A stretch of 17,568 nucleotides of DNA from Spirochaetia bacterium UBA6919 (GCA_002450905.1 DKAT01000024.1:46444-64011); one strand, 5' to 3'; positions 6,266 through 14,269 are shown, numbered from the stretch's first letter. Program-made: numbers and translations. The notes: generated from the sequence alone by a model not told the origin.

Positions 6266-7414
6266 ATGTATTCACCCCTTATTGATGCTCATCGGGATTT
6301 TGTTAGTATTCAGGATAAAGAGCAGTTAGGCTATATAATGGAAAAATACATGCATGGGAGGAAATTTAATATCAAAGGAATTCCTCAACAGATCTCAGCC
6401 AATTTAGATATCATACCTTTCCAGGAGTTTGTACGACTCTCATTTACAGATTCCTTACCAGAGGGCTTTCAGCTAAAAGATGATTTAATTATTTATACCA
6501 TTGCAAGACGTTATATAGAAATCTTTTTAAAGAAGCTGAGTTTTGAGGGGAATTCAGGGGAATTTGAATTTATCAGTGCCAGAATCGCCAGTGCCTTACG
6601 ACAGGAACCAAGAATTCAGGTGGAAGAAAACAAGGATATGTGGGTGGAGAACTTTCGCTTAAGTAAATATACGATTAATCCTAATATCACAGACATGCCC
6701 ATTTGTGTGAGAGTAGCCTTTGATGCTGTGAGACCTCTGATTCAAGATGAATTGCCTGGATGTCAGGTCGAGTTTTTCAACGATAAAAATTTAAAGAAAA
6801 AAGAAATATTGGCTGTTCAGAAATTACAACAGATTTTATATCTAAAAGATCTTCAAAATAATTCCCCCTATGAAGCTCCTAGTGATGACAAGTTTTTAAA
6901 TTACGAACAATATCTCGGAACTTCTTTCCAAAAAGAAATGTCTGAATTAAAACATCAAAAATTAAAATCAATGCTGATCTTCCCTGTTAATTATTTTAAT
7001 TTTCGGGGAATCACAACACCTGTTGGTTATTTTAAATTATCTTCTGACATCGGAAACATCCCCCTCGATATAATAGAAACCCTTCAAAAATATAGCCGAT
7101 TAGTCAGTGATAAAATCCGTGATGCCAATGTCCGTATTGTAAAAAATCCTCAGAGAGTTACAAATATCTCTAAAAACGGTATTCAGATTAAAGTATTTGA
7201 TAAAGATGTCATCGATGTTTTTCTAAGTCATCGCAATGAAGTGGTCTTGGAAGTTATCCCCATGCCTACTTTTAGACTATCATTGTTTGGACAGGTCATG
7301 AGTATTTTAGTAGGATCACGAAATGAGTATCGAATTGGATTGCAATTTATTGGTGGAGAAGAAAGAAGGGGTCTTCATGAGTGGCAGGATTATGTCCAGA
7401 GAATCGTTAAGTAA
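6266..7414 (+). CDS. PilZ-domain-type protein, probable c-di-GMP-related regulator
   Basis: This 382-residue soluble protein appears to have an N-terminal domain of unknown type (about 1-270) and a C-terminal PilZ-like domain (about 275-382). The PilZ sign is Asn300-Ile-Ser-Lys-Asn-Gly305, matching [D/N]-x-S-x-x-G. Strands follow, with Val-Val-Leu-Glu-Val and a late Tyr-Arg-Ile-Gly-Leu-Gln-Phe-Ile, the usual end of the fold. The arginine motif expected about 20 residues earlier is not canonical: Arg285 and Arg290 are four residues apart instead of three. Binding of c-di-GMP is therefore uncertain. The layout resembles PilZ proteins of Leptospira and relatives (DUF1577-like) as I remember them. 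It has its own promoter, divergent from the unknown 587-residue gene, and lies upstream of the kinase-like and isoprenoid genes, with a 113-bp gap after it. Confidence 0.6.
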   Translation: MYSPLIDAHRDFVSIQDKEQLGYIMEKYMHGRKFNIKGIPQQISANLDIIPFQEFVRLSFTDSLPEGFQLKDDLIIYTIARRYIEIFLKKLSFEGNSGEFEFISARIASALRQEPRIQVEENKDMWVENFRLSKYTINPNITDMPICVRVAFDAVRPLIQDELPGCQVEFFNDKNLKKKEILAVQKLQQILYLKDLQNNSPYEAPSDDKFLNYEQYLGTSFQKEMSELKHQKLKSMLIFPVNYFNFRGITTPVGYFKLSSDIGNIPLDIIETLQKYSRLVSDKIRDANVRIVKNPQRVTNISKNGIQIKVFDKDVIDVFLSHRNEVVLEVIPMPTFRLSLFGQVMSILVGSRNEYRIGLQFIGGEERRGLHEWQDYVQRIVK

Positions 7415-7464
7415 TATCATTTCAATGTGTTCTCAGAATAATTAAAAAAAATATTAAATTTTCA

Positions 7465-7492
7465 TTGGAATATTAAAAATACGGGTTATATT
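7465..7492 (+). promoter_or_regulatory. Candidate promoter of the UPF0200-type gene
   Basis: TTGGAA (7465-7470), a 16-base spacer and TATATT (7487-7492) lie about 36 bp before ATG 7528. Chance matches are frequent in such AT-rich DNA. Confidence 0.3.
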
Positions 7493-7527
7493 ATTCGTTT
7501 GCTAATAAAAAAAAATAGATTATCGAT

Positions 7528-8088
7528 ATGGAAAAAATTATTGCTGTTGTTGGTTTGTGTGGATCAGGAAAATCCGTTGCTGCTGATTTCTTTGAAAAAC
7601 AGGGCTATATAAAAATCCATTTTGGACAAATTACCATGGATGAAGTGAAAAAAAGAAATCTCCCTGTCAATGAAACAAATGAGCGTATAGTAAGAGAAGA
7701 ATTAAGATCAGAACACGGCATGGGAGCTTATGCGGTTAAATCACTTCCTAAAATTGATGAACTATTATCCCGGGGTGATAAAATACTCATTGATGGATTA
7801 TACAGCTTTTCCGAATATAAAATATTAATAGGGAAATATCCCAAACAACTTGTCGTATTGGCAATATTTACTGATAAAGATCTAAGATATAAACGTTTAT
7901 CCACAAGGGAATACAGACCCTTAAGTTATAAGGAAGCTGAACTACGAGATTTTGCTGAAATTGAAAATATTGAAAAAGGTGGTCCCATTGCCATCGCTGA
8001 TTATACGATTATAAATAATTTCGATAAATATGAATTGGAGAAAAAATTAATATCCTTTTTAAAGACTATTACTCAAAACTTAAACTAG
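7528..8088 (+). CDS. UPF0200-type P-loop NTPase, dephospho-CoA-kinase-like
   Basis: This is a 186-residue cytoplasmic P-loop protein related to dephospho-CoA kinase and adenylate kinase. The Walker A loop is Gly9-Leu-Cys-Gly-Ser-Gly-Lys-Ser16 directly at the N-terminus. Arg-Glu-Glu-Leu-Arg-x-Glu-His-Gly-Met-Gly-Ala, Leu-Ile-Asp-Gly-Leu-Tyr-Ser, a Glu-Leu-Arg-Asp lid and Ile-Ala-Asp-Tyr-Thr-Ile-Ile-Asn-Asn are the features I know from the UPF0200 family, best known in archaea but also found in bacteria. The substrate is unknown; it should not be named coaE, since the true enzyme differs in its substrate loops. The start is ATG 7528 with no ribosome site, only an AT-rich leader. A 118-bp gap with its own promoter separates it from the DUF116 gene, so it may be outside that operon. 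Confidence 0.8.
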   Translation: MEKIIAVVGLCGSGKSVAADFFEKQGYIKIHFGQITMDEVKKRNLPVNETNERIVREELRSEHGMGAYAVKSLPKIDELLSRGDKILIDGLYSFSEYKILIGKYPKQLVVLAIFTDKDLRYKRLSTREYRPLSYKEAELRDFAEIENIEKGGPIAIADYTIINNFDKYELEKKLISFLKTITQNLN

Positions 8089-8138
8089 GGTATAAATATT
8101 AAAATTCACTTGACGATCTTTTTAAAGAAATCTATCTT

Positions 8139-8147
8139 TGATATAAT
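8139..8147 (+). promoter_or_regulatory. Extended -10 promoter of the isoprenoid gene cluster
   Basis: TGA-TATAAT is an extended -10 with a perfect hexamer, about 60 bp before the DUF116 start. TTGACG at 8110-8115 is too far away (26 bases) to serve as its -35; TTTTTA at 8119-8124 is at the right distance but weak. Confidence 0.5.
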
Positions 8148-8172
8148 TCTATTAAATTTAATAATATGTTTC

Positions 8173-8188
8173 CCACAATATTTTGTGG
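8173..8188. promoter_or_regulatory. Perfect dyad in the leader, possible operator or hairpin
   Basis: CCACAA-TATT-TTGTGG is a perfect 6+4+6 dyad between the extended -10 (8139-8147) and the ribosome site (8196-8200). It could bind a dimeric repressor downstream of the transcription start or fold in the mRNA seven bases before AGGAG and affect translation. The dyad is seen; its role is inference. Confidence 0.45.
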
Positions 8189-8195
8189 TTAAAAT

Positions 8196-8209
8196 AGGAG
8201 ATAAATTTG
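8196..8209 (+). promoter_or_regulatory. Ribosome binding site and TTG start of the DUF116 gene
   Basis: AGGAG (8196-8200) stands six bases before TTG 8207. No ATG is in frame until well inside the protein, so TTG is the start. Confidence 0.65.
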
Positions 8210-9091
8210 TCTAGCCAAATAATAAATGAAAATAGATCAGTCGAAACCCAGGATCCTGTTAATGAATCAAAGGATTCGAAAGATCAATTAACTGCTGAAG
8301 AGCAAGCTACAAAAGAAGTCGATCTCAATAAAGGACGAAAATTAGGTGATGAGTGGGCAAATTGGGATGGTAAATTGTCTTGGGAGAATGTTGATACCCC
8401 AAGTAGTATATTCTTAAACTTCGCCCTGGGTGTAATGATTATTTATAATATCATCAGTTATGGTGTATATTATATGATCGCTCCTCGCTTAAATGAGTTT
8501 CACCCCTATTTATCGTGGGCTGTACTGGGATTATTCGTCGCATCATCGATATATTTCTTATTCTGGTATTCAATTCTGGTTATTACTTCAAAAACTCATT
8601 TGAAACTCCAGTTCATTGGAAAGGTCAACCGGTTCATCCTGGGATTCTTGTTAAATAATGTATTTAAATTAGGAAAATTATTTAAATATAACAGGGATAA
8701 ATTAGGTAATTCCTTTGTAAAAGTTGCAAATTCTTTTACCAGAAGTACAAAAAATCTTTCAGAAAAAGAACGACTCCTCCTTCTCCTCCCAAGATGTTTA
8801 ACAAAAGAATCATATCAAATTATAAGGGATATGAGTAAAGAATATAACGTGGAAATGGCTGTTTGTACTGGTGGAGAAATTGCTCGAAAAAAGGTTAAAG
8901 AGTTTAGACCATCTGCTGTTATTGGCGTAGCCTGTGAAAGAGATCTCGTAAGCGGTATACAGGACGTTGCAGGAAAGGTTTCAGTCATTGGTATTCCAAA
9001 CATTCGCCCAGACGGTCCTTGTAAAAATACTTATATTGATTTTGATGAATTACGAAATAGCATCGAATTTTACCTGTCATCCAAAAATTAA
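8207..9091 (+). CDS. DUF116-family membrane protein lacking the cysteine-rich insert
   Basis: This 294-residue protein has three parts. An acidic, probably disordered N-terminus (1-60) is followed by two membrane helices (about 68-91 and 101-127), and then a cytoplasmic DUF116 domain (about 185-294). Family motifs are Leu-Pro-Arg-Cys197-Leu, a Gly-Gly-Glu-Ile-Ala-Arg-Lys stretch (222-228), Val-Ala-Cys243-Glu-Arg-Asp-Leu-x-Ser-Gly-Ile-Gln-Asp, and Arg-Pro-Asp-Gly-Pro-Cys272-Lys-Asn-Thr. Between Leu-Pro-x-Cys-Leu and the Gly-Gly motif, the members I remember carry about 20 more residues with a Cys-x2-Cys-Gly-x-Cys cluster. Here that stretch is absent, and a lone Cys220 precedes the Gly-Gly. The biochemical role of DUF116 is not known. 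Here it heads a run with ispA, dxs and shc, which suggests a part in isoprenoid or hopanoid metabolism. That link is inference from position. Confidence 0.85.
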   Translation: MSSQIINENRSVETQDPVNESKDSKDQLTAEEQATKEVDLNKGRKLGDEWANWDGKLSWENVDTPSSIFLNFALGVMIIYNIISYGVYYMIAPRLNEFHPYLSWAVLGLFVASSIYFLFWYSILVITSKTHLKLQFIGKVNRFILGFLLNNVFKLGKLFKYNRDKLGNSFVKVANSFTRSTKNLSEKERLLLLLPRCLTKESYQIIRDMSKEYNVEMAVCTGGEIARKKVKEFRPSAVIGVACERDLVSGIQDVAGKVSVIGIPNIRPDGPCKNTYIDFDELRNSIEFYLSSKN

Positions 9092-9135
9092 ATCCTTTAA
9101 ATAAAACTAAATCAGGATGTTATTGTTGATATGGG

Positions 9136-10059
9136 GTGGGTAATTATTTGATTTTAAAAGAATATCTAAAAAAATCACAACAGGAAATTGATCAATTCCT
9201 TGATGAAAATATGCCTAAACCATCTGAAAAACCCTCGATTATTTTTGAGGCCATGAGATATAGTGTATTTGCAGGTGGAAAACGAATAAGACCCATTATC
9301 AGTTTTATGATCAATGATATGTTGGGTGGAGAAAAACAAAAAATATATTATCCAGCTTGTGCTATAGAACTGATACATACATATTCTCTTATACACGATG
9401 ACCTGCCAGCGCTGGATAATGATGATTTCAGACGTGGAAAGCCAAGCAGTCACAAGCAATTTGGTGAAGCAATAGCAATCTTAACAGGAGATTCCCTATT
9501 GACCCTGGCATTTCAATGGATTGCCAAGACTAAAGATAGTCCAGATGTTATAACAAAGATATTAGATCAGGTCAGTGTGTCTTCTGGGGTCTATGGCATG
9601 ATCGGAGGTCAGGTAGCAGATCTCCAGGCTGAAGGGAAGATAAAACAGAATGAAATGGATTTGAATAAAAATAAATCAAATTATGAAAAGGAGTTGGAAT
9701 ACATTCACTTACACAAAACAGCAGCTTTGATCCGTGCTTCGGTTATGATTGGAGCCATCAGTGCAGGAGCTGATCAGGAAGATTTCGATCGGTGTTACAA
9801 GTTTGGTACCTTGATTGGTCTGGCATTTCAAGTTGCAGATGATATCTTAGATGTAGAAGGGGATCAGGAACTCCTTGGAAAGACCATTGGTAAAGATGCT
9901 AATTCTGATAAACTCACGTATCCATCTGTCTATGGTCTTGAAGAGTCTAAAAAGAAGGCTAGAGATCTGATTAACATGAGTAAAGATATTCTAAGCCATT
10001 ATGATAATAATAATATATTGATTCAACTTTCTGATATGATTATCCAGAGAGAATCATAA
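9136..10059 (+). CDS. ispA: Polyprenyl synthetase, probable farnesyl-diphosphate synthase
   Basis: This trans-prenyltransferase condenses dimethylallyl diphosphate with isopentenyl diphosphate, most likely to farnesyl diphosphate (C15), the precursor of squalene. The first aspartate-rich motif is Asp88-Asp-Leu-Pro-Ala-Leu-Asp94, the DDx4D form. It is preceded by Tyr-Ser-Leu-Ile-His and followed by Asp-Asp-Phe-Arg-Arg-Gly-Lys-Pro, as in E. coli IspA. The second is Asp235-Asp-Ile-Leu-Asp239. Gly-Gly-Lys-Arg-Ile-Arg-Pro and Gly-Gly-Gln-x-x-Asp are also intact. At 307 residues it has IspA length. Geranylgeranyl specificity cannot be excluded from sequence alone. The start is not settled: GTG 9136 gives the longest frame, but TTG 9148 has the G-rich string GGGGTGGG seven bases upstream and matches family N-termini better. 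It lies 44 bp after the DUF116 gene and 86 bp before dxs. Confidence 0.92.
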   Translation: MGNYLILKEYLKKSQQEIDQFLDENMPKPSEKPSIIFEAMRYSVFAGGKRIRPIISFMINDMLGGEKQKIYYPACAIELIHTYSLIHDDLPALDNDDFRRGKPSSHKQFGEAIAILTGDSLLTLAFQWIAKTKDSPDVITKILDQVSVSSGVYGMIGGQVADLQAEGKIKQNEMDLNKNKSNYEKELEYIHLHKTAALIRASVMIGAISAGADQEDFDRCYKFGTLIGLAFQVADDILDVEGDQELLGKTIGKDANSDKLTYPSVYGLEESKKKARDLINMSKDILSHYDNNNILIQLSDMIIQRES

Positions 10060-10145
10060 GTCAAGTTTGTAAATGTATTCAAAGATTTATTTTATATGAA
10101 TTGTAATTAGAAATAAAATTATAGAAATTATTGATGTGGGGTAAT

Positions 10146-12044
10146 ATGAATTACTTAAATCGAGTTAACAATCCCGATGATTTAAAAAAACTAAGTCCAG
10201 AAGAACTCCCTGAACTCTGTCAGGAAATGAGAGACTTTATGGAGGAGGTTATTTTTAATACCGGCGGGCACCTCTCTTCCAACCTCGGGGTGGTGGAATT
10301 AACCGTAGCATTACATTATATATTTGATTTCCTGAAAGATAAAATCGTTTTTGACGTCAGTCACCAGTGTTATCCCCATAAAATCCTTACTGGAAGAAGA
10401 GATACATTTCATACCCTAAGGCAATACAATGGTATAAGCGGATTTACAAATACGAAAGAAAGTCCATACGATAATTTCATCTTCGGACACGCTGGGACTT
10501 CGATCTCAACGGCACTGGGCATTGCAACCGCAAAACGTCTAAAAAAAGAACCTGGTAAAGCTATCGCAGTAATTGGTGATGCGTCCATTGGTGCTGGAAT
10601 GGCCTTTGAAGCATTAAATCACGCAGGACATATTAATGATGACATCTTGGTTATTTTAAATGATAATAATATGTCTATTTCCGAAACCATAGGCTCTTTT
10701 TCTAAATATCTAACCAAAATAAGATTAACCCCTTTCTGTCAGGATATGAAAGAGGATTTCATCAAAGCACTTAATAAAATACCCCGTGTAGGAACAACTT
10801 TCATTGATGCCTTTGAAAACTTAAGTGGAACAATAAAACATCATCTCGGTGAAGGTCATATCTTTGAAGAGCTTAACTTTGATTATTACGGACCCATCGA
10901 TGGCCACGACATCCCATTATTATTAAAATGTTTAGATTTCGTAAAAGATAGAAAAGGGCGTATCTTACTGCATGTTATCACGGAGAAAGGAAAGGGACAC
11001 GTTGAAGCCGTGAATGACCCTGAAAAGTATCATGGTATCTCTCCATCAAATAAAGCTGGCACTATCTCCCCAACAAAAATAAAACCATCAATCTCATTCA
11101 CAGATGCTTTCAGTAAATCTCTTATCGATCTGGCCAAAGAAGATGATAAGGTTATTGGAATTACAGCAGCTATGCCAGGAGGTACTGGACTAAACAAGTT
11201 TCAGGATGTCTTTCCAGAAAGATATTTTGACGTAGGTATATGTGAACAACACGGTGTAGGTCTTGCTGCAGGTCAAAGTATTGTTGGAATGAAACCTGTA
11301 TGTGCTATCTATTCTACATTTCTTCAGAGAGCTTATGATCAGGTCTTCCAGGAAGTCTGTCTCAATAATAATCATGTTGTTTTTGTTATGGATCGTGCTG
11401 GGATTGTAGGTCAGGACGGTGCAACCCACGCAGGAGTATTTGACATTGCTTATCTACGCTGTTATCCCAATATCGTGTTGATGTCCCCAAAAGATAGTTA
11501 CGAATTAAAAGAGATGTTACGCTTTGCATTAAAATTAGACTGCCCTGTTGCTATACGTTTCCCGAGAGATAAATGTGAGAATCCCTTTAATGCAAATGGT
11601 TTCAATAAAATTGAATTAGGAAAAGCTGAAATACTGAGAGAAGGAGATGATATAGTTCTTATGGGTTATGGTCCCATGGCAATGACCTGTATGAATGCAG
11701 CTGAAAATCTTTCTAAAATTGGTATAGAAGCTACTGTAGTAAATCCTCGTTTCGTAAAACCTATTGATAGAGAACTTGTTCGATATCTAATGGACCTTCA
11801 GAAGCCAATAATTACCGTCGAAGACCACACAGTAATGGCTGGATTTGGTTCTGCCGTTATTGAATGTGCTAATGATCTAGGGAAAGATACAAGTAAAATT
11901 CATGTTCTTGGTGTCCCTGATAAGTTTGTAGAACATGGTGCAAGAGAAATTATTATGAAAAATCTCTTACTAGATGCTGAAGGCATTGTATCCATAGCTA
12001 AATTAAAACTCTCACAAAGAGAAAATATTACTATCCAGGTTTAA
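10146..12044 (+). CDS. dxs: 1-deoxy-D-xylulose-5-phosphate synthase
   Basis: DXS joins pyruvate and glyceraldehyde 3-phosphate, with thiamine diphosphate, to give 1-deoxyxylulose 5-phosphate, the entry step of the MEP route to isoprenoids. From ATG 10146 it has 632 residues, the usual length. His42 (Gly-Gly-His-Leu-Ser-Ser) and Glu367 (Cys-Glu-Gln-His-Gly) match the catalytic His49 and Glu370 of the E. coli enzyme. The cofactor motif runs from Gly-Asp-Ala-Ser-Ile-Gly-Ala-Gly-Met-Ala to Leu-Asn-Asp-Asn-Asn-Met-Ser-Ile-Ser. Its third position is Ala instead of the more usual Gly (GDG), and the early motif reads Val-Ser-His-Gln-Cys-Tyr-Pro-His-Lys instead of VGHQ; both look tolerable. In-frame TTG 10131 and ATG 10134 are possible but lack a ribosome site; GTGGGG before ATG 10146 is weak too. 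The shc frame begins within 25 bp of the stop. Confidence 0.96.
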   Translation: MNYLNRVNNPDDLKKLSPEELPELCQEMRDFMEEVIFNTGGHLSSNLGVVELTVALHYIFDFLKDKIVFDVSHQCYPHKILTGRRDTFHTLRQYNGISGFTNTKESPYDNFIFGHAGTSISTALGIATAKRLKKEPGKAIAVIGDASIGAGMAFEALNHAGHINDDILVILNDNNMSISETIGSFSKYLTKIRLTPFCQDMKEDFIKALNKIPRVGTTFIDAFENLSGTIKHHLGEGHIFEELNFDYYGPIDGHDIPLLLKCLDFVKDRKGRILLHVITEKGKGHVEAVNDPEKYHGISPSNKAGTISPTKIKPSISFTDAFSKSLIDLAKEDDKVIGITAAMPGGTGLNKFQDVFPERYFDVGICEQHGVGLAAGQSIVGMKPVCAIYSTFLQRAYDQVFQEVCLNNNHVVFVMDRAGIVGQDGATHAGVFDIAYLRCYPNIVLMSPKDSYELKEMLRFALKLDCPVAIRFPRDKCENPFNANGFNKIELGKAEILREGDDIVLMGYGPMAMTCMNAAENLSKIGIEATVVNPRFVKPIDRELVRYLMDLQKPIITVEDHTVMAGFGSAVIECANDLGKDTSKIHVLGVPDKFVEHGAREIIMKNLLLDAEGIVSIAKLKLSQRENITIQV

Positions 12045-12067
12045 TTACACGTCTCTTGGCAAATAAT

Positions 12068-14176
12068 ATGGAAAATCCTAAATTAAAATTAAGTGATAGT
12101 AAGATTCTCAAGAAATTCAGTATATGGAAACGTCTGTTTGAAAGAGAAAAAGACTCACACATCCATAAAATAAATGAGTTCTGCTTATCATACTCACAAA
12201 ACAATAATAAATTAAATAATGATGAAAATAACATTATCGATAATCATAACTCAAGTTCCATACAAAATATCATTGACCGCAATAAACTAACTAATTGTAT
12301 TGAAAATAGTAAAAACTTTTTAATCAATTTACGGGAAAACGATGAATATTGGAATGCTCGCTTGGACTCTAATATTGGTTTAAATGCCCAGTATATCTTA
12401 CTCAAATACTTTCTTGGAATCGATATTCATACTCAACGAGATCAGAAAATCATTCAATATATCATCAATAATCAACAGCAGGATGGAAGCTGGAATATCT
12501 ATGAGAACGGACCTGGACACCTCAGCTATTCTATTACTTCCTATTTCGCTCTAAAGCTATATGGATATTCACCTGACGAACCCATCATGGAACGGGCTCG
12601 GAGCTTTATTTTAAAAGAGGGCGGGATTAAAAATGCCAATGTAGAAACAAAATTCTGGCTGGCACTCTTTGATCAATACAGTTGGGAAGGACTTCCACCC
12701 ATACCAGTACAAATCCTTCTTGCCCCAAATAGCTTTGTATTCTCTATTTATAATATATCCTATTGGTGCCGTGTTTCCCTCGTTCCTATGTCTGTATTAT
12801 ATAATAAAAAAATGATTATTAAACCTCCAAAACATGCTTATATAGATGAACTCTATGTAAATCTTGATGAAAAAAAAGATATACGTTTTGATATCGAGAC
12901 CAAAAAACTTTTGAGTCTAGAAAATATTCTTATTCGAATGAGCAAAGCTGCTAAATTACTTGAAAAGGCATCTCCTGAAATCCTTGATAAAATTGCATTA
13001 AAAAAAGCAAAGGACTGGATACTCCATCACCAGGATGACTCAGGGGACTGGGGTGGTATTTATCCTGCTATGCAATATTCTATCATGGCATTAAAAGTAT
13101 TTGGCTATTCCAATAACAGTCCTGAAATCAAAAGAGGTCTGGAAGCCCTTGAACGCTTTCAAATAGAAACTGAAAATGATATTATGCTCTCAGCCTGTAC
13201 TTCCCCTGTTTGGGATACCGGATGGTCTTTATATGCTCTGAATAATTTAGGGTTCCCCATTGATGATCCTATTGTAGATAAGGCGATAAGCTGGTTATAT
13301 AGTCAACAAATCTTTAGGGAAGGAGATTGGTGTATAAAAAATCCAGACGCCCTCCCTGCAGCATGGTGTTTTCAATTCTATAACGATTTTTATCCTGATA
13401 CAGACGATACAGCCGTAGTACTCATGTCTATCATTCCATCCTTAAGGGAAATAAAATACCATGAGCCCTTTAAACTCAGTGTGATATGGCTCTTATCTAT
13501 GCAGAATAACGACGGCGGATGGGGTGCTTTTGAGCGGAATGTCGATAAAGAAATTATGAATTATCTGCCTCTCAATGATATAAAAAACTTCTTAGATGAA
13601 AGTACTGCTGACGTCACTGGTCGGATTCTTGAATTGCTCGGTAAACTTGGGTTTACAATAAAAGATCCGGTTATTCAAAGGGCTGTACGATTTTTAAGAG
13701 ATCAGCAAGAAGATTTTGGTGCCTGGTATGGAAGATGGGGTGTAAATTATATCTATGGAACTTGGAGTGTAATCAGAGGTTTGGAAAGTGTAAAGGAAAA
13801 CATGACTGAACCTTACATCCAAAAAGCTATCAAATGGTTAAAGTCCCATCAGAACGAAAACGGCGGATGGGGTGAATCCTGCCTATCCTATGAAGATCTG
13901 TCCCACGCAGGTGTAGGGAAAAGTACTGCTAGCCAGACGGCGTGGGCTGTGATGACCCTTATTTCTTCTGGGGAAACACAATCTATTGAAGTTCAAAGAG
14001 GGATTCAATATTTCATTGACTCACAAAATGATCAGGGTGGATGGGATGAGAAGGAATACACAGGAACAGGTTTTGAAAGAGCATTTTATTTGAAATACTA
14101 CTACTATCCATACTATTTCCCTATCCTGGCTCTGGGGACATATTGTAAACTTTCATCAAGCAACAATGATCAATAA
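12068..14176 (+). CDS. shc: Squalene-hopene cyclase with an N-terminal extension
   Basis: This enzyme cyclises squalene to hopene (and diplopterol) at the inner membrane, the committed step to hopanoids. The catalytic acid motif is Asp444-Thr-Asp-Asp447, followed by Thr-Ala-Val-Val, corresponding to the DVDD of Alicyclobacillus SHC. Repeated QW motifs are present, such as Gln138-Asp-Gly-Ser-Trp142 and later Asn-Gly-Gly-Trp-Gly and Gln-Gly-Gly-Trp-Asp-Glu. So are Ser-Pro-Val-Trp-Asp-Thr, Trp-Gly-Val-Asn-Tyr and the end motif Gly-Thr-Gly-Phe-x3-Phe-Tyr-Leu-Lys-Tyr. The position of Alicyclobacillus Tyr420 is Phe, and His451 is Arg; as I remember, both changes are frequent in other SHCs. At 702 residues it is about 70 longer than usual because of an Asn/Lys-rich N-terminus (about 1-72). 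ATG 12068 is chosen over TTG 12056; neither has a ribosome site, so translation probably depends on dxs. Squalene-forming enzymes are not in the window. Confidence 0.95.
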   Translation: MENPKLKLSDSKILKKFSIWKRLFEREKDSHIHKINEFCLSYSQNNNKLNNDENNIIDNHNSSSIQNIIDRNKLTNCIENSKNFLINLRENDEYWNARLDSNIGLNAQYILLKYFLGIDIHTQRDQKIIQYIINNQQQDGSWNIYENGPGHLSYSITSYFALKLYGYSPDEPIMERARSFILKEGGIKNANVETKFWLALFDQYSWEGLPPIPVQILLAPNSFVFSIYNISYWCRVSLVPMSVLYNKKMIIKPPKHAYIDELYVNLDEKKDIRFDIETKKLLSLENILIRMSKAAKLLEKASPEILDKIALKKAKDWILHHQDDSGDWGGIYPAMQYSIMALKVFGYSNNSPEIKRGLEALERFQIETENDIMLSACTSPVWDTGWSLYALNNLGFPIDDPIVDKAISWLYSQQIFREGDWCIKNPDALPAAWCFQFYNDFYPDTDDTAVVLMSIIPSLREIKYHEPFKLSVIWLLSMQNNDGGWGAFERNVDKEIMNYLPLNDIKNFLDESTADVTGRILELLGKLGFTIKDPVIQRAVRFLRDQQEDFGAWYGRWGVNYIYGTWSVIRGLESVKENMTEPYIQKAIKWLKSHQNENGGWGESCLSYEDLSHAGVGKSTASQTAWAVMTLISSGETQSIEVQRGIQYFIDSQNDQGGWDEKEYTGTGFERAFYLKYYYYPYYFPILALGTYCKLSSSNNDQ

Positions 14177-14217
14177 AATTAGTAGAACCTATTTAAAATC
14201 CCCATCGACCCACGATT

Positions 14218-14269
14218 CATAAAATCTTTAGACTCCTATTGAAAGCAAAATCTTTTTTTGATAAAGAAT
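14218..14269. repeat. Diverged direct repeat left of the cyclase gene, copy A
   Basis: CATAAAATCTTTAG (14218-14231) through TATTGAAAGCAAAATC and a T run to GATAAA matches 15722-15776 at roughly 80% by eye, with a 2-base gap in the middle. The end of this copy also forms an inverted repeat: AATCTTTTTTTGAT (14249-14262) and ATCAAAAGAGATT (14272-14284) pair almost completely around a nine-base loop. That hairpin lies about 70 bp after shc and might help to end transcription. Copy B lacks the second arm. Confidence 0.6.

Noticed and set aside
9175..9459. Minus-strand frame of 94 codons
   Set aside because: Shadow inside ispA, whose protein motifs are clear.
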